64,000 bases of DNA from Deinococcus taeanensis (GTDB lineage: Bacteria; Deinococcota; Deinococci; Deinococcales; Deinococcaceae), in assembly GCF_020229735.1 (NCBI RefSeq), contig NZ_CP083455.1, forward strand, positions 206,001 to 270,000, read 5' to 3'. A program made the position numbers and the translations under genes. Below the pieces are notes generated by a model. The model was given only the letters and a program-made list of their open reading frames with translations, was not told the DNA's origin and searched no databases. Positions 52,322 to 62,808 of the stretch are shown in pieces; the stretch's first letter is position 1; each line of letters opens with the position of its first letter.

Positions 52322-53839
52322 CTACTCGCTGCGCAGTGTCAGCGGCCCGAACGCCCTGGCCCACACGTCCGCCTTGTCGCGCGCGCCCTCCAGGTCCAGT
52401 GGCGTGGCGCCCCGCACGCTCAGACGCCAGCCTTCCCCGCGCCGGTCCAGGCCCGTCACGCGCGTGCTCCCCGCATGAGAGCGGTCCAGGCCGTCGGCGA
52501 CCCGCAGGATTCCCGTCAGGCGCGTGACGAGCGCCTGATCCGCGCCGCTGAGGGCCATGAACTCCGGATGCGACGCCTTCGGCGGACTCTTGCGGTGATA
52601 CCGGGCAAGCAGCGCGATCAGTTCAATCTCACGCGGGGTGAACCCCCGCAGTTCCGCGTGGCGGATCAGGTACGCGCTGTGCTTGTGGTGCGCGCTCTGC
52701 GCCACGATCTGCCCCACCTCGTGCAGCGCGCCCGCCGCGGTCAGCAGACTTTTCGCCTCGCCGTCCGCGCCCAGCGGCACACCCGCCGCCTCCAGGCGCG
52801 ACAGCAGTTCGCGCGCCAGGGCCGCCACCTGCCGGGAGTGCGACAGGTTCGCCCCGAACCGCTCCGCGGTGCCCAGCACGCTGCGCTGCCGCGCACTGAT
52901 CGAGGAACTGTACGCCTCAAGGCGCGTGAGTTCCTCGATGAGCATGCCTTCGCGCAGCGCTCCCTCACTCACCGTGAAGGCCGGGGCGTTCAGAACGTCC
53001 AGCGCCGCGAGCAGCGTCGCCAGGGCCGCCACGACCGTCCCGGCCCGCCGCTCCAGCCCCGGTACCCGCGCCCGCGCCGGACCTTTCAGCGCCCGCACGT
53101 GCTCCAGCAGGTCGTGCAGTTCCGCTCGGGTGCAGCGCACCCCATTCACGCCGCGCGGTCCTTCGCCCCGCCGGGCGAGGATCGCCTCGGCCGCCGCTTC
53201 CGCCGTGCCGCTGGACAGAATGACGCGCGTCCCGGCCCGCACGCGGAACCGGGCGGCGTGCGGCGCCAGGGCCGCCTGAACCGCCTGGTCCAGCGCGGCC
53301 AGTTCACGCCGGCCCGGCGTGTCTGAACGGATGAACGCCCGCGTCATCCGGATGCCGCCCAGCGGCAGGCTCAGCACGTCCTGCGGCCGCTCGGCGTCCC
53401 CCCGCACGAACTCCAGGCTGCCGCCCCCCAGGTCCAGCAGCACGTTGTCCTCGCCGAGCTCCACCGAGTGCGCCGCGCCCAGGTACGTCAGTGTGCCCTC
53501 ACGCTCCCCGCTGATGATCGCCGGGTACACCCCGGTGCGCGAAAGCATCCGTGCGGCGACGGCCTCGCCGTTCGGCGCTTCCCGCAGGGCGCTCGTGGCG
53601 TACACGTGAACCTCGGCCACACCGGCGCCGGACGCCAGGGCCCGGAAGCGCGTCAGTGCCGATGCCAGCCGGTCCTCGCCCTCCGGGGTCAGGTTGCCCG
53701 CGTCGTCCAGGCATTCGCCCAGACGCGTGCGGTCCTTCAGGGCGTCCAGCACCCGGTACCCGCCCGCGTTGCCGCGCGCCGCCTCGGCAATCAGCAGGTG
53801 ACTGGAGTTCGTGCCGACATCCGCAACCGCGACCCTCAT
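52322..53839 (-). CDS. Exopolyphosphatase / pppGpp phosphohydrolase family (Ppx/GppA)
   Basis: A 505-residue protein. The N-terminal actin-like phosphatase has [55 protein letters not shown] and the phosphate loop [16 protein letters not shown]. The C-terminal region is the HD-like domain typical of long Ppx/GppA proteins ([39 protein letters not shown]). It removes terminal phosphate from polyphosphate or pppGpp; the two functions cannot be told apart by eye. A TAGGCT box precedes ATG 53839 by 7 nt. Confidence 0.92.
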   Translation of the reverse strand: MRVAVADVGTNSSHLLIAEAARGNAGGYRVLDALKDRTRLGECLDDAGNLTPEGEDRLASALTRFRALASGAGVAEVHVYATSALREAPNGEAVAARMLSRTGVYPAIISGEREGTLTYLGAAHSVELGEDNVLLDLGGGSLEFVRGDAERPQDVLSLPLGGIRMTRAFIRSDTPGRRELAALDQAVQAALAPHAARFRVRAGTRVILSSGTAEAAAEAILARRGEGPRGVNGVRCTRAELHDLLEHVRALKGPARARVPGLERRAGTVVAALATLLAALDVLNAPAFTVSEGALREGMLIEELTRLEAYSSSISARQRSVLGTAERFGANLSHSRQVAALARELLSRLEAAGVPLGADGEAKSLLTAAGALHEVGQIVAQSAHHKHSAYLIRHAELRGFTPREIELIALLARYHRKSPPKASHPEFMALSGADQALVTRLTGILRVADGLDRSHAGSTRVTGLDRRGEGWRLSVRGATPLDLEGARDKADVWARAFGPLTLRSE

Positions 53840-53846
53840 GCCCGGC

Positions 53847-53852
53847 AGCCTA
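53847..53852 (-). promoter_or_regulatory. -10 box for the Ppx/GppA gene
   Basis: TAGGCT on the minus strand ends 7 nt before ATG 53839. Confidence 0.45.
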
Positions 53853-53929
53853 GCGCGGCGAGGCTCGGGAGCCTCGCCGCCGGCGGTCAGACGAAGGCCT
53901 TCATGCGACAGGCGCGCCGCCCGGCCGGT

Positions 53930-54988
53930 TCAGCGTTTCAGCTGCCACTCCGTGAAGGTGCTCCACGGCGCGAAGCCCAGCGCCACGTTGATGCCCAGCA
54001 TCGCAGCGTTCTCGTTGGCGTTGCTCGTCTGCACCCAGCGCGCGCCAGGGCAGCTGTCCAGCACGTGCTGCAGCATGGCGGCCTTGACCCACTTGCCCAG
54101 GCCCTGGCCGCGCGCCTCAGGCCGCACGGCGGTGGCCCCCTGATACACCAGCGCGGCCCGCTCGATCTGCCAGAACACCTCGGTGTACGAGTCCAGGCGG
54201 CCGCTGCGGGTGTCCTCCACGGCCATCATGAAGCGCGTCTCGCCCTCCTCCTCAATCATGGCCTCCCACGCGCGGATCATCTCAGGCGTGATCGTCCAGT
54301 CCTGCTGCTCCAGTTCACCCCGGGGCGCGGTGTTCATGACCATCATCATGTCCGCCACCCGCTCCAGGTGCCCGTCGGGCACGCGGGTCCACAGGTGCAG
54401 GCGGTAAGGGTCCCCCTCCGGGCGGGCCTGCCAGCGGGTCAGCAGGTCGTGATCGAGCGCCGCGAGGTCCAGGCGGCTCTGGCGCATCGGCAGCGCCGGC
54501 TGCGCGCCCAGGTGCTGCGCGAACATCTCCCCGGCCGGCACGCGGCTGGTCGTGCCGGCGGTCAGCGTGTGGCGGCCGGCCTCGCTGGCGCGCGCCATCA
54601 GGAACGCGGCAAGGGCGCGGCCCAGGCCGTGGCGGCGCGCAGCGGGGTGCACGTTGACGCGCAGGTGCGCCATGTGCGTGTTCTGCTCCACGTCGTACGC
54701 CAGGCAGCCCCACGCCAGCGCCCGTTCGCCGTCCCACACCACGGCGTGCTCCCGGCGTTCGGTCGGCAGCGCGTGCGTGAGGCCCAGCGCTTCGCGTTCA
54801 GGCAGCACGGCGGGGTCGTCCGGGAAGGCGAAGGCGAAACAGTCGGCGAGCAGCTGACCCACCGCCAGGCGCTGCTCGGAAGGGGCGTCGAGAGGCGCAA
54901 ACGGGCTGACCGGCACAGGGGAGACGGGCGGAACGGAAGGGGGCTGAGGCGCGGCGGCCGGGCCGGACACAGAGGCAGTGGAGGTCAT
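53930..54988 (-). CDS. Double-GNAT acetyltransferase
   Basis: A 352-residue protein with two GNAT domains. The N-terminal one (about 40-180) has [20 protein letters not shown], an acetyl-CoA loop in R-R-x-G-x-G form. The C-terminal one (about 215-350) has [20 protein letters not shown], then [20 protein letters not shown]. The order resembles mycothiol-synthase-like double acetyltransferases, though the substrate is not known. The first 30 residues are Pro/Ser/Ala-rich and low in complexity. A CACACT sequence ends 6 nt before the ATG, possibly a weak -10. The gene diverges from the DUF99 gene. Confidence 0.87.
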   Translation of the reverse strand: MTSTASVSGPAAAPQPPSVPPVSPVPVSPFAPLDAPSEQRLAVGQLLADCFAFAFPDDPAVLPEREALGLTHALPTERREHAVVWDGERALAWGCLAYDVEQNTHMAHLRVNVHPAARRHGLGRALAAFLMARASEAGRHTLTAGTTSRVPAGEMFAQHLGAQPALPMRQSRLDLAALDHDLLTRWQARPEGDPYRLHLWTRVPDGHLERVADMMMVMNTAPRGELEQQDWTITPEMIRAWEAMIEEEGETRFMMAVEDTRSGRLDSYTEVFWQIERAALVYQGATAVRPEARGQGLGKWVKAAMLQHVLDSCPGARWVQTSNANENAAMLGINVALGFAPWSTFTEWQLKR

Positions 54989-55072
54989 GCGAGCAGTGTG
55001 CGCCCCGCCGGTCAGGGCGACATGCGCCGGATGGCGGAGGGCCGCCTAGGCCGCTGCCCGCATGCATTCCGG

Positions 55073-55078
55073 TAGGCT
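55073..55078 (+). promoter_or_regulatory. -10 box for the DUF99 gene
   Basis: TAGGCT ends 6 nt before GTG 55085. Confidence 0.45.
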
Positions 55079-55084
55079 GGGCCG

Positions 55085-55639
55085 GTGTTCGTGCACGCCA
55101 TCGGTTTTGACGACGCGCCCTTTCACCGCGAATGGCGGGGAGATGTGCCGGTGATCGGCACGACGTACGCGCGGACCACGCTGCACGGCGTCGTCAGTGG
55201 CCGCGTGCGCCGCGACGGCCGCAACAGCACCGCGGAACTCGCGCGACTCGTGAACCTCTCCCCGGCGCACCTGCAGCTGATCCTCCTGCAGGGCATCGCC
55301 CTGGCGGGCTTCAATGTGGTCGACCTGCACGCGCTGCACGGAGCCACGGGTCGTCCGGTGCTGATCGTGGCGCGCCGTGCGCCCAACCTGGACCGGATCC
55401 GGGCGGCCCTCCTTGCCCGCGTCCCGGGCGGCGCCCGCAAGTGGCGGCTGGTGCAGGCCGCCGGGCCGATGGAGGCGTGCGGGGGCGTGTTCGTGCAGCG
55501 GGCAGGCCTGACGCTCACCCAGGCGCAGGAGGCTCTGGAGGCGCTGACCGTGACGGGCCGTGTTCCGGAGCCACTGCGGGCCGCGCACCTGATCGCCCGT
55601 GGCGTCACGCGGGGGCACAGTGCCGGTGGCCGCGTGTGA
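55085..55639 (+). CDS. DUF99 family protein (endonuclease V-related fold)
   Basis: A 184-residue protein with the DUF99 order: AIGFDDAPFHREWRGDVPVI near the N-terminus (the acidic pair), TTYARTTLHGVVSGRVRRDG, a helix plus QLILLQGIALAGFNVVDLHA, and RPVLIVARRAPNLDRIRAAL. DUF99 proteins are more common in archaea and share the RNase H-like fold of endonuclease V; their substrate is poorly known. GTG 55085 lies 6 nt after TAGGCT. It diverges from the double-GNAT gene and has no operon partners. Confidence 0.82.
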   Translation: MFVHAIGFDDAPFHREWRGDVPVIGTTYARTTLHGVVSGRVRRDGRNSTAELARLVNLSPAHLQLILLQGIALAGFNVVDLHALHGATGRPVLIVARRAPNLDRIRAALLARVPGGARKWRLVQAAGPMEACGGVFVQRAGLTLTQAQEALEALTVTGRVPEPLRAAHLIARGVTRGHSAGGRV

Positions 55640-55777
55640 AACCCGGGTGACCTCAGGGCGCGAAGCCAGGCGCCCGGCACCCCGGGCCCAGCCGAGCCTT
55701 TACGCTTCCCTGAACTCTCAAGGCTTCCATCAGGTCACGTCAGCCTGCCGTCACGCGCACTGGGCACACTGAACGCC

Positions 55778-56863
55778 ATGAAAAGCAACCTGACCACCCT
55801 GCTGGCCCTCGGGGCCGCCGCGACCCTCAGCACTGCCGGCGCTCAGGCGAAGATCAGCGCCCAGAGCATCATCGTGAACCCCACGCAGCCTGACCTGAGC
55901 GTCAGCGTCCGCGTGAGCAAGGACACGAGCGGCAACCAGAACCCCGCCTACCGCATCGGGGAAGCCATCAGCGTGAGCGCCACCGTCAACCGTGACGCCT
56001 ACGTGTACCTGTTCAACGTGAACCCCGACGGCAGCGTCGACCAGGTTCTCCCCAACCGCCTCAGCGGCGCCAACTTCGTGAAGGCGAACACCACGACCAC
56101 CTTCCCCGCCGCAGACGCGAACTTCACCTACACCGTGGACGGCCCCATCGGGCAGAACAAGGTGCTGGCCCTGGCGAGCCTCACCCCGCTGAACCTTGAC
56201 CAGATCAGCCAGTTCAAGACCGCTCAGGACCAGTTCGCCACTGTCAGCACCCAGGGCGGTCAGGCCGGCCTTGCCCAGGCGCTGAGCATCGTCGTGAACC
56301 CTCTGCCTCAGAACAGCTGGGTCACCGACACGGCCTTCTACACCGTGGCCGCGCAGACACCGGTAACCACGGGCAGCCTGTTCGTGGGTACGAACGTTGC
56401 CAACGCCACCGTGATCCTTAACGGTCAGCGGCTCGGCGGCGCGAACGTCACCTACAGCAACCTGCGCGCCGGCACGTACCCCGTGCGTGTCCAGGCCCCC
56501 GGATACAGTGACTACAGCACCACCGTGACCGTGCGCAGCGGCGGCACCACCAACCTGAACGTCGAGTTCGCTCAGGCGCTCGCGGCACCCGTCAGCAGTG
56601 GCAACCCGGTGCTGGACCTGATCGGGAACCTGCTCGGCGCTATTGCCGGGACCACCATTCAGGACCCCGCGCGCAGCGCCTTCGACCAGAAGGTCCGCGA
56701 CCTGCAGGCCCAGGGGTACGTGCTGCAGCAGACCCGCCCGACCAGCACCGGCTACAGCGGCACGCTCGTGAAGGGCGCCACGACCGCCACGCTGACCGTG
56801 GACCGCGGAGCGAACCGCACAGTGCGCGTGAACGTCAGCGAAAGCACCACCTACCAGTACTGA
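55778..56863 (+). CDS. Exported DUF4384 and PEGA-like domain protein
   Basis: A 361-residue exported protein with a Sec signal ([20 protein letters not shown], cleavage near AQA at 24). Residues about 30-150 match DUF4384 ([53 protein letters not shown]). Residues about 195-265 look like a PEGA domain ([20 protein letters not shown] and [20 protein letters not shown]). The C-terminal segment ([20 protein letters not shown]) is unassigned. PEGA/DUF4384 proteins belong to the envelope and bind other surface proteins. It is a monocistronic unit closed by an excellent terminator. A CACACT lies 7 nt before the ATG, a possible weak -10. Confidence 0.85.
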   Translation: MKSNLTTLLALGAAATLSTAGAQAKISAQSIIVNPTQPDLSVSVRVSKDTSGNQNPAYRIGEAISVSATVNRDAYVYLFNVNPDGSVDQVLPNRLSGANFVKANTTTTFPAADANFTYTVDGPIGQNKVLALASLTPLNLDQISQFKTAQDQFATVSTQGGQAGLAQALSIVVNPLPQNSWVTDTAFYTVAAQTPVTTGSLFVGTNVANATVILNGQRLGGANVTYSNLRAGTYPVRVQAPGYSDYSTTVTVRSGGTTNLNVEFAQALAAPVSSGNPVLDLIGNLLGAIAGTTIQDPARSAFDQKVRDLQAQGYVLQQTRPTSTGYSGTLVKGATTATLTVDRGANRTVRVNVSESTTYQY

Positions 56864-56874
56864 GCCGAGAACAC

Positions 56875-56910
56875 AGGAGGGCCGCGCCTGCAAGCGCGGC
56901 CCTCCTTTTT
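56875..56910 (+). terminator. Rho-independent terminator after the DUF4384 gene
   Basis: A 13-bp perfect stem (AGGAGGGCCGCGC / GCGCGGCCCTCCT) with a 6-nt loop, running into TTTTT. It starts 12 nt after the stop and ends 10 nt before the convergent peptidase stop. Confidence 0.92.
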
Positions 56911-56920
56911 ATGGTCTGGT

Positions 56921-58636
56921 TCAGCTATGAAGCTGGGTCTGCAGGAAGGCCATCAGCCCGCGGATGTGCGCGCGGTCAAAGCGGAACTCCACGCCCGCTG
57001 CGCGGTAGAGGTCCGGTACGCTCACGGTGCTGCCCAGGCGCAGGCTGGTCGTGTAGCGGTCGAGTGCGCCCTGCGGGTCGGTCTGCGCGCCGCGCCACAC
57101 CCCCACGGCCGCGAGGTAGCACATGGCGTACTCGATGTAATAGAAGGGCACCTGAAAGACGTGGTAGTACTGCCAGCCCTTGGCGCGCGCCCGCTCGTCC
57201 AGGCCGTCCCAGTTCACGAACGGGTGGAAGGTCCGGTCCAGCTCCAGCCACTTGGCGTCGAGCTGATCAACGGTGACGGTCTCGGGCGCCTCGGCGTACA
57301 GCCAGTGCTGGAAGGCGTCCATCTGCGCTGCCCACGGCAGGAACGCAATGACACCCTCCAGCTGCTTCTGCCGGTAGCGCGCGAGTTCGTCCGGGGTGAA
57401 CACATGCCCCAGGTGGTCAAGCGTCAGGAACTCCATGGCCATGCTGGGAATCTCCACGAACTCGATGGGACTCCAGCGGTTCCAGACCAGGGCCTGCGCG
57501 TCGCCGCTGTAGAACCCGTGGAAGGCGTGGCCGACTTCGTGAAACAGCACGCGGAGGTCCTCAGCTGTGCCGACCACGTTCATCAGTACGAACGGTTCGT
57601 TTGTGGTGGGAAAGTACTGGCAGTACGCGTGCGTCATCTTGCCTGGGCGGGACTCGAGGTCAAGCAGGCTCCCGTCACGCATCTGCCGGAAGCGTGCGCC
57701 CAGCCCGGAATCCAGGCGGTCGAAGGCCTGCTGCGCCAGCGCCTCCAGTTCCGCGCCGGTCTGGAAGGGGACCAGCGGCGCGCGGCCCTGCGGGTCAAGG
57801 AGGTTGCTGCGGTTGTAATCCCAGGGGCGCACGTGGTCCAGCCCCAGTTCACGGGCGACGCCCTGCACCAGCGCGGCCGTCAGCGGCACCACCTCATCCC
57901 GCACGGCCTCGTGGAACGCCACGCAGTCTTCAGGGGTGTAGTCCACGCGGTCCAGCACCCGCCACTGGTAGTCACGGAAGGTGGGCTGATCGGCGTTGCG
58001 GGCCAGCTGCCAGCGCGTGGCGATCAGGTCCAGCATCACTTCATCCAGGTCGCCGGCCACGTTCAGGGCGCTGCGTGTCAGGGCGTGCCAGGCGGCCTCA
58101 CGCGCAGCGCGGTCCGGACTGTCCAGGCGCTGCCGGGCCTGCGGGATGGTGAGTGTCTCGCCATTCAGGGAGACGCTCTGGTTCCCGCTGATCACGGAGT
58201 GCCGGTTCTTCTGCTGTTCGTGCGTGACGCCCAGCGTGACGTTCGCCTCGCGGAACAGGGCCGCGGCGTCCCGCATGCGCCGGAAGGCCAGCGCGAAATC
58301 CGCTGCGGGCACGTAGTCCGGCACCGCCAGCAGCTTCTCCTTCAGGGCCTGCTCGGCGCGCTTCGCTTCAGGCATCACCTGCGCCACGAACGCCTGAAAC
58401 CTCTCCTGCACCTCGGGACGGTCCGTGTGCAGGTCAGCGTGCGTGGACAGCCGGGCCGCCGCGGCGGCCAGTTCGCTGCTCAGGGTGTTCCACTCGCCCA
58501 GCCACGCCGGGACGGTTCCGGCGTTCAGCGGGGCGTCCAGCAGAACCTGGTAGCGGGGCGCGTAGGTCTCCCAGCGGGTGGCAGGGGCCGGGACGGCCAG
58601 TTTGGCTTCTACAGCCCTCAGATTGTGCACGGTCAT
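56921..58636 (-). CDS. M3-family oligoendopeptidase
   Basis: A 571-residue cytoplasmic metallopeptidase. The zinc motif is [17 protein letters not shown] (HExxH), with the third ligand Glu in [20 protein letters not shown]. The helical N-terminal half and [20 protein letters not shown] are typical of oligoendopeptidase F/M3 proteins, which degrade short peptides. The conserved [20 protein letters not shown] lies near the C-terminus, supporting an intact enzyme. The start at 58636 has TACACT 7 nt upstream. It precedes nothing on its strand within 10 bp of the terminator. Confidence 0.92.
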   Translation of the reverse strand: MTVHNLRAVEAKLAVPAPATRWETYAPRYQVLLDAPLNAGTVPAWLGEWNTLSSELAAAAARLSTHADLHTDRPEVQERFQAFVAQVMPEAKRAEQALKEKLLAVPDYVPAADFALAFRRMRDAAALFREANVTLGVTHEQQKNRHSVISGNQSVSLNGETLTIPQARQRLDSPDRAAREAAWHALTRSALNVAGDLDEVMLDLIATRWQLARNADQPTFRDYQWRVLDRVDYTPEDCVAFHEAVRDEVVPLTAALVQGVARELGLDHVRPWDYNRSNLLDPQGRAPLVPFQTGAELEALAQQAFDRLDSGLGARFRQMRDGSLLDLESRPGKMTHAYCQYFPTTNEPFVLMNVVGTAEDLRVLFHEVGHAFHGFYSGDAQALVWNRWSPIEFVEIPSMAMEFLTLDHLGHVFTPDELARYRQKQLEGVIAFLPWAAQMDAFQHWLYAEAPETVTVDQLDAKWLELDRTFHPFVNWDGLDERARAKGWQYYHVFQVPFYYIEYAMCYLAAVGVWRGAQTDPQGALDRYTTSLRLGSTVSVPDLYRAAGVEFRFDRAHIRGLMAFLQTQLHS

Positions 58637-58643
58637 CCCGGCG

Positions 58644-58649
58644 AGTGTA
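58644..58649 (-). promoter_or_regulatory. -10 box for the oligoendopeptidase gene
   Basis: TACACT on the minus strand ends 7 nt before ATG 58636, in the 30-bp gap after the RicT-like gene. Confidence 0.45.
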
Positions 58650-58666
58650 CTGCCGGGGCGCAGCGT

Positions 58667-59542
58667 TCAATCCCGCGCCTGGGGCGGCCGATCCGGCTTG
58701 CCGGGACGGCCTCCACCCCGCGTCATGTCGGGCAGGGCCTTGATCTCCGCTTCGGTCAGGCGGCGCAGCTCGGCGGCAGGGACGTCCGTCAGGAGCCCCT
58801 GGTCGGTGGTGACGTCCACCGTGCCGGCCAGGGGATGCAGTTTCGTGACCTTGCCGCACGCGCCGCTGCTCTCGTGGCACACGCGGGCGTTCTTGCGCGG
58901 CAGATCCTTGAGCAGATCGAGGTACTGCGTGTGCTCGAACTGAAGGCAGCACAGCAGCCGCCCGCACGGCCCGGAGAGTTTCTCGGGGTTCAGGGGCAGC
59001 TGCTGGTCGCGGGCCATACGGATGCTGACGGGCGCAAAGTCCTGCAGGTGCGTGGACGAGCAGTTCTCGCGGCCGCACGCGCCGAGCGTGCCGATCATCT
59101 GGGCCTGCTCGCGCGGGCCGACCGCGGCGAAGTTCACGCGGGCCCGGGTGTGGCCGCGCAGTTCGCTGATCAGGCCGGTCAGTTCGATGCGTTCCTCGGC
59201 GCTGTAACTCACGGTCACGAGGCTCTCGTCAAGGGTGAACTCGACGGCCACGACCTTCACGGGCAGGTTGCGCTGCCGGGCGCGGGCGCGCAGCAGCCAC
59301 TTCAGGTCCTCGCCGGTGCGGTGCAGCTCTTCCCAGCGGGCCACGTCGTCAGGCGTGGCGGCGCGCAGCACGGCGCCGTAGCGTTCCTGCGGCTTGGGTG
59401 CGGTGGCCTCGCCGCGCACCGTGGCGACCTCCGGGCCGCGTTTGCCCTGCACAACCACCTTCGCGCCGACAGCATGCGCGTCTTCGCTCAGCATAGGATG
59501 CAGGCGGGGACTGCGCTCGAACCGGACGGGAAGGACGACCAT
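58667..59542 (-). CDS. PSP1-domain protein, RicT/YaaT-like
   Basis: A 291-residue protein with the PSP1 domain (about 5-95: [38 protein letters not shown]) and a cysteine-rich part, [18 protein letters not shown], then [20 protein letters not shown] and [17 protein letters not shown]. Those Cys clusters match the Fe-S-ligating cysteines of RicT, a member of the RicA/RicF/RicT complex that in Bacillus controls RNase Y maturation and sporulation; in Deinococcus the role is not established. ATG 59542 is chosen since homologous sequence begins at [13 protein letters not shown]. The C-terminal tail is basic and Pro-rich. Confidence 0.88.
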   Translation of the reverse strand: MVVLPVRFERSPRLHPMLSEDAHAVGAKVVVQGKRGPEVATVRGEATAPKPQERYGAVLRAATPDDVARWEELHRTGEDLKWLLRARARQRNLPVKVVAVEFTLDESLVTVSYSAEERIELTGLISELRGHTRARVNFAAVGPREQAQMIGTLGACGRENCSSTHLQDFAPVSIRMARDQQLPLNPEKLSGPCGRLLCCLQFEHTQYLDLLKDLPRKNARVCHESSGACGKVTKLHPLAGTVDVTTDQGLLTDVPAAELRRLTEAEIKALPDMTRGGGRPGKPDRPPQARD

Positions 59543-59642
59543 GCCGAGCAGAATGTCACGCCTGAGCCCGGCCCGTCGAGAGCCGGTGCACAAAGCAGTC
59601 CCCGCCACAGACCGGTGTGCGGCGGGGCAGGGGAGGAGCGGA

Positions 59643-60542
59643 TTACAGGATGCGCTGCCCGAGCAGGCTGGCGGCCATGCCCACCATGACCTCGGCCGTC
59701 TGGTTGAACGTATCGAGGATCGGGTTGACCTCCACGATGTCCATGCTCGTCACGCGGCCTGACTCGCTCAGCAGTTCCATCAGCAGGTGGCCTTCCCGGT
59801 AGGTCAGGCCGCCGGGAACGGGGGTGCCCACGCCGGGGCACACGCTGGGGTCCAGGGCGTCGGCGTCGAAGGACACATGCAGGCGTTCGGTGCCGCTCAG
59901 GCGCTCCAGGGTCTCCTCGTGAATGCGGGTGATGCCCAGCTGGTCCACGTCCTTCATGGTGTACGCCTTGATGCCGGCCTCGCGCAGCAGTTCGCGTTCG
60001 TGCGGATCCACACTGCGAATGCCGATCATCACGATGTCCTCGGGGCGCATGTGCCACCCGCCGCCCAGACCGGTCAGCTGCGGATCGCCCTGGCCGGTCA
60101 GGTGTGCCACGGGCATGCCGTGAATGTTGCCGCTGGGGCTGCTGTGAGGGGTGTTGTAATCGGTGTGGGCGTCCACCCAGATCAGGCCCATGCGTGCGCC
60201 GCCCTCGCGGCCGCGCAGGGCGTTGCCGGTGACGGTACCCATGCTCACGCTGTGATCCCCGCCAATGGTGAGGGGAAAAGCGCCGTCGGGCAGGTCTGCG
60301 AGGCGGCTGGCGGCCGAGCGGCAGGCGTCCAGGATGGGGTCCAGGAACACCAGGCCGTTCTCGGTGAGCTTGTCGATACTTTCCGGCAGGGCCACGCGCA
60401 CGTCCCCCAGATCGGTCACGGTGTGCCCCAGTTCACGCAGCGCGCGGGTCAGGTGAGCGTTACGGAGTGCGGACGGGCCCATGTCCACGCCGCGCCGGCC
60501 GGCGCCAAGGTCCATAGGAATCCCGAGGATGGAGATGTTCAT
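59643..60542 (-). CDS. rocF: Arginase
   Basis: A 299-residue binuclear manganese enzyme. It begins [20 protein letters not shown] and contains [18 protein letters not shown], the metal motif [20 protein letters not shown], and [20 protein letters not shown], giving all His/Asp metal ligands. The GlyAsnIleHis motif is typical of arginase rather than agmatinase. It hydrolyses arginine to ornithine and urea. The leaderless start ATG 60542 follows TAGGCT by 7 nt. The upstream 100 bp is AT-rich; direct ATTCAT repeats there do not form a convincing ArgR box. Confidence 0.93.
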   Translation of the reverse strand: MNISILGIPMDLGAGRRGVDMGPSALRNAHLTRALRELGHTVTDLGDVRVALPESIDKLTENGLVFLDPILDACRSAASRLADLPDGAFPLTIGGDHSVSMGTVTGNALRGREGGARMGLIWVDAHTDYNTPHSSPSGNIHGMPVAHLTGQGDPQLTGLGGGWHMRPEDIVMIGIRSVDPHERELLREAGIKAYTMKDVDQLGITRIHEETLERLSGTERLHVSFDADALDPSVCPGVGTPVPGGLTYREGHLLMELLSESGRVTSMDIVEVNPILDTFNQTAEVMVGMAASLLGQRIL

Positions 60543-60549
60543 GCACGAC

Positions 60550-60555
60550 AGCCTA
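60550..60555 (-). promoter_or_regulatory. -10 box for rocF
   Basis: TAGGCT on the minus strand ends 7 nt before ATG 60542. Confidence 0.5.
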
Positions 60556-60643
60556 AAGGCTGCGCCGCGCTATGCCTTACGGCTGCAACATTATTTCTGG
60601 TTCGTGCGATCAGCGGCGGCAAAGTGAGTATTCATCTGCATAT

Positions 60644-61177
60644 TCATTCTGGGCGGTGAGCCCACAGGCGCAGCTCGCCGTCCTCCTCAGTGAAGGTCCG
60701 GCCGATCTCCTGAAATCCTGCTTTCTCCAGGACGCGCGCACTGGCCGGGTTGGTCACCGCCGTCCCAGCGGTGACGACCCTGACCGCACTCTGGGTCTGC
60801 ACATGCGCTGTGAAAGCCTGTACGGCTTCGGTCGCGTACCCGTGGCCCCACACGGCCGGGTTGAATCCGTACCCGATCTCCTGCTCTCCAGCCGCGTCCG
60901 GCGGGCCCTTGACTCCCAGCTGTCCCACGGCTTCGCCCGTGTCACGCGTAACGGCAATAAATGCCCCCGGCACTTCCTCCTGACCCGGCGTCAGTTGCGC
61001 CAGCAGGCCGGGGAACATGGGCAGCGGGTCCCCGGGCCACTCCGGTCCGAACCGGACCTCCAGGGGGCCATGTGGGCTGTTCAGGGTCAGGGTGAACGCG
61101 TCGCCCTGCAGGCGGCGTGTCATAACGGCGCGGGTCAGCGGCAGCAGCAGTAAACGGGACGTGAAGAGCGCAGGCAC
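60644..61177 (-). CDS. GNAT acetyltransferase (RimJ/RimL-like)
   Basis: A 177-residue GNAT protein: N-terminal strand LFTSRLLLLPLTRAVMTRRL, IGYGFNPAVWGHGYATEAVQ with the acetyl-CoA loop, and TAVTNPASARVLEKAGFQEI. These are the RimJ/RimL hallmarks. The acceptor is unknown: N-termini of ribosomal proteins or small molecules. Two GTG codons, at 61183 and 61177, could start it. I choose 61177 because TAGCCT ends 6 nt before it, whereas it abuts the first. Confidence 0.85.
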   Translation of the reverse strand: MPALFTSRLLLLPLTRAVMTRRLQGDAFTLTLNSPHGPLEVRFGPEWPGDPLPMFPGLLAQLTPGQEEVPGAFIAVTRDTGEAVGQLGVKGPPDAAGEQEIGYGFNPAVWGHGYATEAVQAFTAHVQTQSAVRVVTAGTAVTNPASARVLEKAGFQEIGRTFTEEDGELRLWAHRPE

Positions 61178-61183
61178 CCGCAC

Positions 61184-61189
61184 AGGCTA
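61184..61189 (-). promoter_or_regulatory. -10 box for the RimJ-like GNAT gene
   Basis: TAGCCT on the minus strand ends 6 nt before GTG 61177. Confidence 0.4.
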
Positions 61190-61299
61190 CGCTACGCCGT
61201 TAGACACGCCGCTCCCGCTGCGTGGAGCCGGACGGTAGACTCGGCCATCACTGCCGTTGTTCTGCTGTTCCCCTACGCGGGGACACTGCTGCCTGCCTC

Positions 61300-61950
61300 A
61301 TGACTGATCCTGCCACCTCCCATCTCAACCGCCCCGCCCCGCTGGGGAAGCGGCTCATGGTGCTGGCAGACTACGTGCATCCCTTCGTGTACCGCGCGCA
61401 GTTTCCCCAGGGCGTTCCTGCCGTGGACGCCGTCCTGGCCGCCGGGGATCTCCCCGGGTATTACCTGGAGTTCCTGGCCACCAAACTCACTGTGCCGGTC
61501 ATCTACGTGCATGGCAACCACGAGAACGAGTTCGTGAACGAGGGAGAAGGCCGCGTCGCGCCGCGCGGCGTGATTCCCGCGCACGGCCGCTTGGTCGAGG
61601 AAGCCGGGCTGCGCATTGCCGGCTGGGGCGGCGTGCCCCGCTACCGGCAGGGCGGGCACGGCCAGTACAGCACCTCTCAGGCCCGCTGGGGCCTGCGCCG
61701 CATCGGCTGGCAGGGGCGCGCGGGCATAGACGTGCTGCTCACGCACGCGCCGCCCGCCGGACCGCACAGCGGCAGTGACTACGCGCACCGGGGCTGTCCG
61801 GAACTCACGGCTTTCATCACCCGCTGTCGTCCCCGGCTGGCGGTGCACGGTCACATTCACGAGTACGAGGGCCGGAAACTGGAATACACCGACCCGGCCA
61901 GCGGCGCGCGCGTCGTGAACGCGTACGGCTACCATCTGCTGGATTTGTAG
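61300..61950 (+). CDS. Metallophosphoesterase (calcineurin-like)
   Basis: A 216-residue protein with late motifs intact: AVLAAGDLPGYYLEFLATKL (GD), VIYVHGNHENEFVNEGEG (GNHE), DVLLTHAPPAGPHSGSDYAH and RLAVHGHIHEYEGRKLEYTD (GHxH). The first motif is unusual: LMVLADYVHPFVY has Asp and His spaced DxxH rather than DxH. This variant is seen in some hypothetical phosphoesterases. No signal peptide is present. ATG 61300 is assumed; a later ATG at 61357 (MVLADYVHPF) is possible. It is monocistronic. Confidence 0.82.
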   Translation: MTDPATSHLNRPAPLGKRLMVLADYVHPFVYRAQFPQGVPAVDAVLAAGDLPGYYLEFLATKLTVPVIYVHGNHENEFVNEGEGRVAPRGVIPAHGRLVEEAGLRIAGWGGVPRYRQGGHGQYSTSQARWGLRRIGWQGRAGIDVLLTHAPPAGPHSGSDYAHRGCPELTAFITRCRPRLAVHGHIHEYEGRKLEYTDPASGARVVNAYGYHLLDL

Positions 61951-62313
61951 GCGGGCTCTGCGCTGGTCACCCTCACAGTCAGGCGGAGAGGCCGCTTTCC
62001 TTCCATAAAGGCTGCTGCGCTATTTCGCTTAAGGCGACCTGTAGGACTGGCACATGCGCCACACCGTGCAGCCGTGGATACTCTCTCTCGGCCTGGTGAG
62101 GCTGCCCCACGGGGCAGAGGCCAAGAGGGAGACGCCCACCTCTTCACCAACGGGCGCGCGAGCGGGCCACAGGCTCCGTGAAGGTGCAGGTCCTTCAGTC
62201 CGCCACCACCATCAACTGCCGAAACCGGTCCGGGTCCCACCCCTGGACCGGCCCGTTCGTGTGGTCCACCCTGCGGGCGCGGCGCTGCGAGCGGCGGGCA
62301 GGTAGCATCAGGC
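61951..62313. other. 363-bp region without a gene
   Basis: No credible gene. A minus-strand frame ending at about 62200 reads WDPDRFRQLMVVAD before its stop and could be a gene remnant, but nothing continuous supports it. The right end carries the promoter of the MazG-like gene. The remainder shows no repeats or hairpins that I would defend. Confidence 0.4.
62303..62308 (+). promoter_or_regulatory. -10 box for the MazG-like gene
   Basis: TAGCAT ends 5 nt before ATG 62314. Confidence 0.4.
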
Positions 62314-62751
62314 ATGTTCACGACCGCGCCCCACTGCAATGCTGACCGCCTGCGAGAATTTCATGACGCCATCGGCGAGAGCCCCCGGCGGCGGCCCACG
62401 GTGCCGGACGAAGCGCTGCTGGCACTGCGCCGCACGCTGATTCAGGAGGAAGCCGCTGAGGTGGAGGCCGAGTTCCAATCTCTCGCTGCGCGTCTGGCGG
62501 CAGGGGAAACGCTCCAGGCAACGGAACTGGCCCCGCTGGCGCATGAACTCGCGGACCTGCTGTACGTGACGTACGGCGCACTGGACCGCCTGGGTATCGA
62601 TGCGGACGCCGTGTTCGCGGAGGTGCACCGCGCGAACCTCAGTAAGGCGTCCGGGCCGCGCCGCGCTGACGGGAAGATCCTGAAGCCCGTGGGATGGCAG
62701 CCGGCGAACGTGCGCGCCGTGCTGGAGGCGCAGCTGAAGGCAGACCAGTAA
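62314..62751 (+). CDS. MazG-like all-alpha NTP pyrophosphohydrolase (DR2231-type)
   Basis: A 145-residue all-helical protein with the metal-binding pattern of MazG/dUTPase-like enzymes: RTLIQEEAAEVEAEF (ExxEE-type) and APLAHELADLLYVTYGAL (ExxD), followed by the conserved AVFAEVHRANLSKASGPRRA and DGKILKPVGWQPANVRAVLE. From memory these blocks agree closely with D. radiodurans DR2231, a structurally known MazG-like dUTP diphosphatase. It would house-clean dUTP or other noncanonical NTPs. It lies convergent to ddrB, sharing a hairpin. Confidence 0.88.
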   Translation: MFTTAPHCNADRLREFHDAIGESPRRRPTVPDEALLALRRTLIQEEAAEVEAEFQSLAARLAAGETLQATELAPLAHELADLLYVTYGALDRLGIDADAVFAEVHRANLSKASGPRRADGKILKPVGWQPANVRAVLEAQLKADQ

Positions 62752-62789
62752 CAGGCGCGGCCTCACATCTCCTGTGAGGCCGCGCCTGT
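62751..62789. terminator. Long hairpin between the MazG-like gene and ddrB
   Basis: A 16-bp perfect stem (ACAGGCGCGGCCTCAC and complement) with a 7-nt loop, starting at the last base of the MazG-like stop codon and 19 bp before the ddrB stop. It can serve both convergent genes. Confidence 0.75.
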
Positions 62790-62808
62790 CAGGGGGTCCT
62801 GACTGGGT

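Noticed and set aside
60626..60653. ArgR site before arginase (two ATTCAT repeats)
   Set aside because: The repeats are direct, 12 bp apart, not the inverted halves of an ARG box, and the -10 box of rocF lies about 75 bp away.
62185..62290. Minus-strand frame ending ...DPDRFRQLMVVAD
   Set aside because: The ending looks protein-like, but the frame has no start, no upstream continuation and no recognisable family, so it stays a note in the region description.
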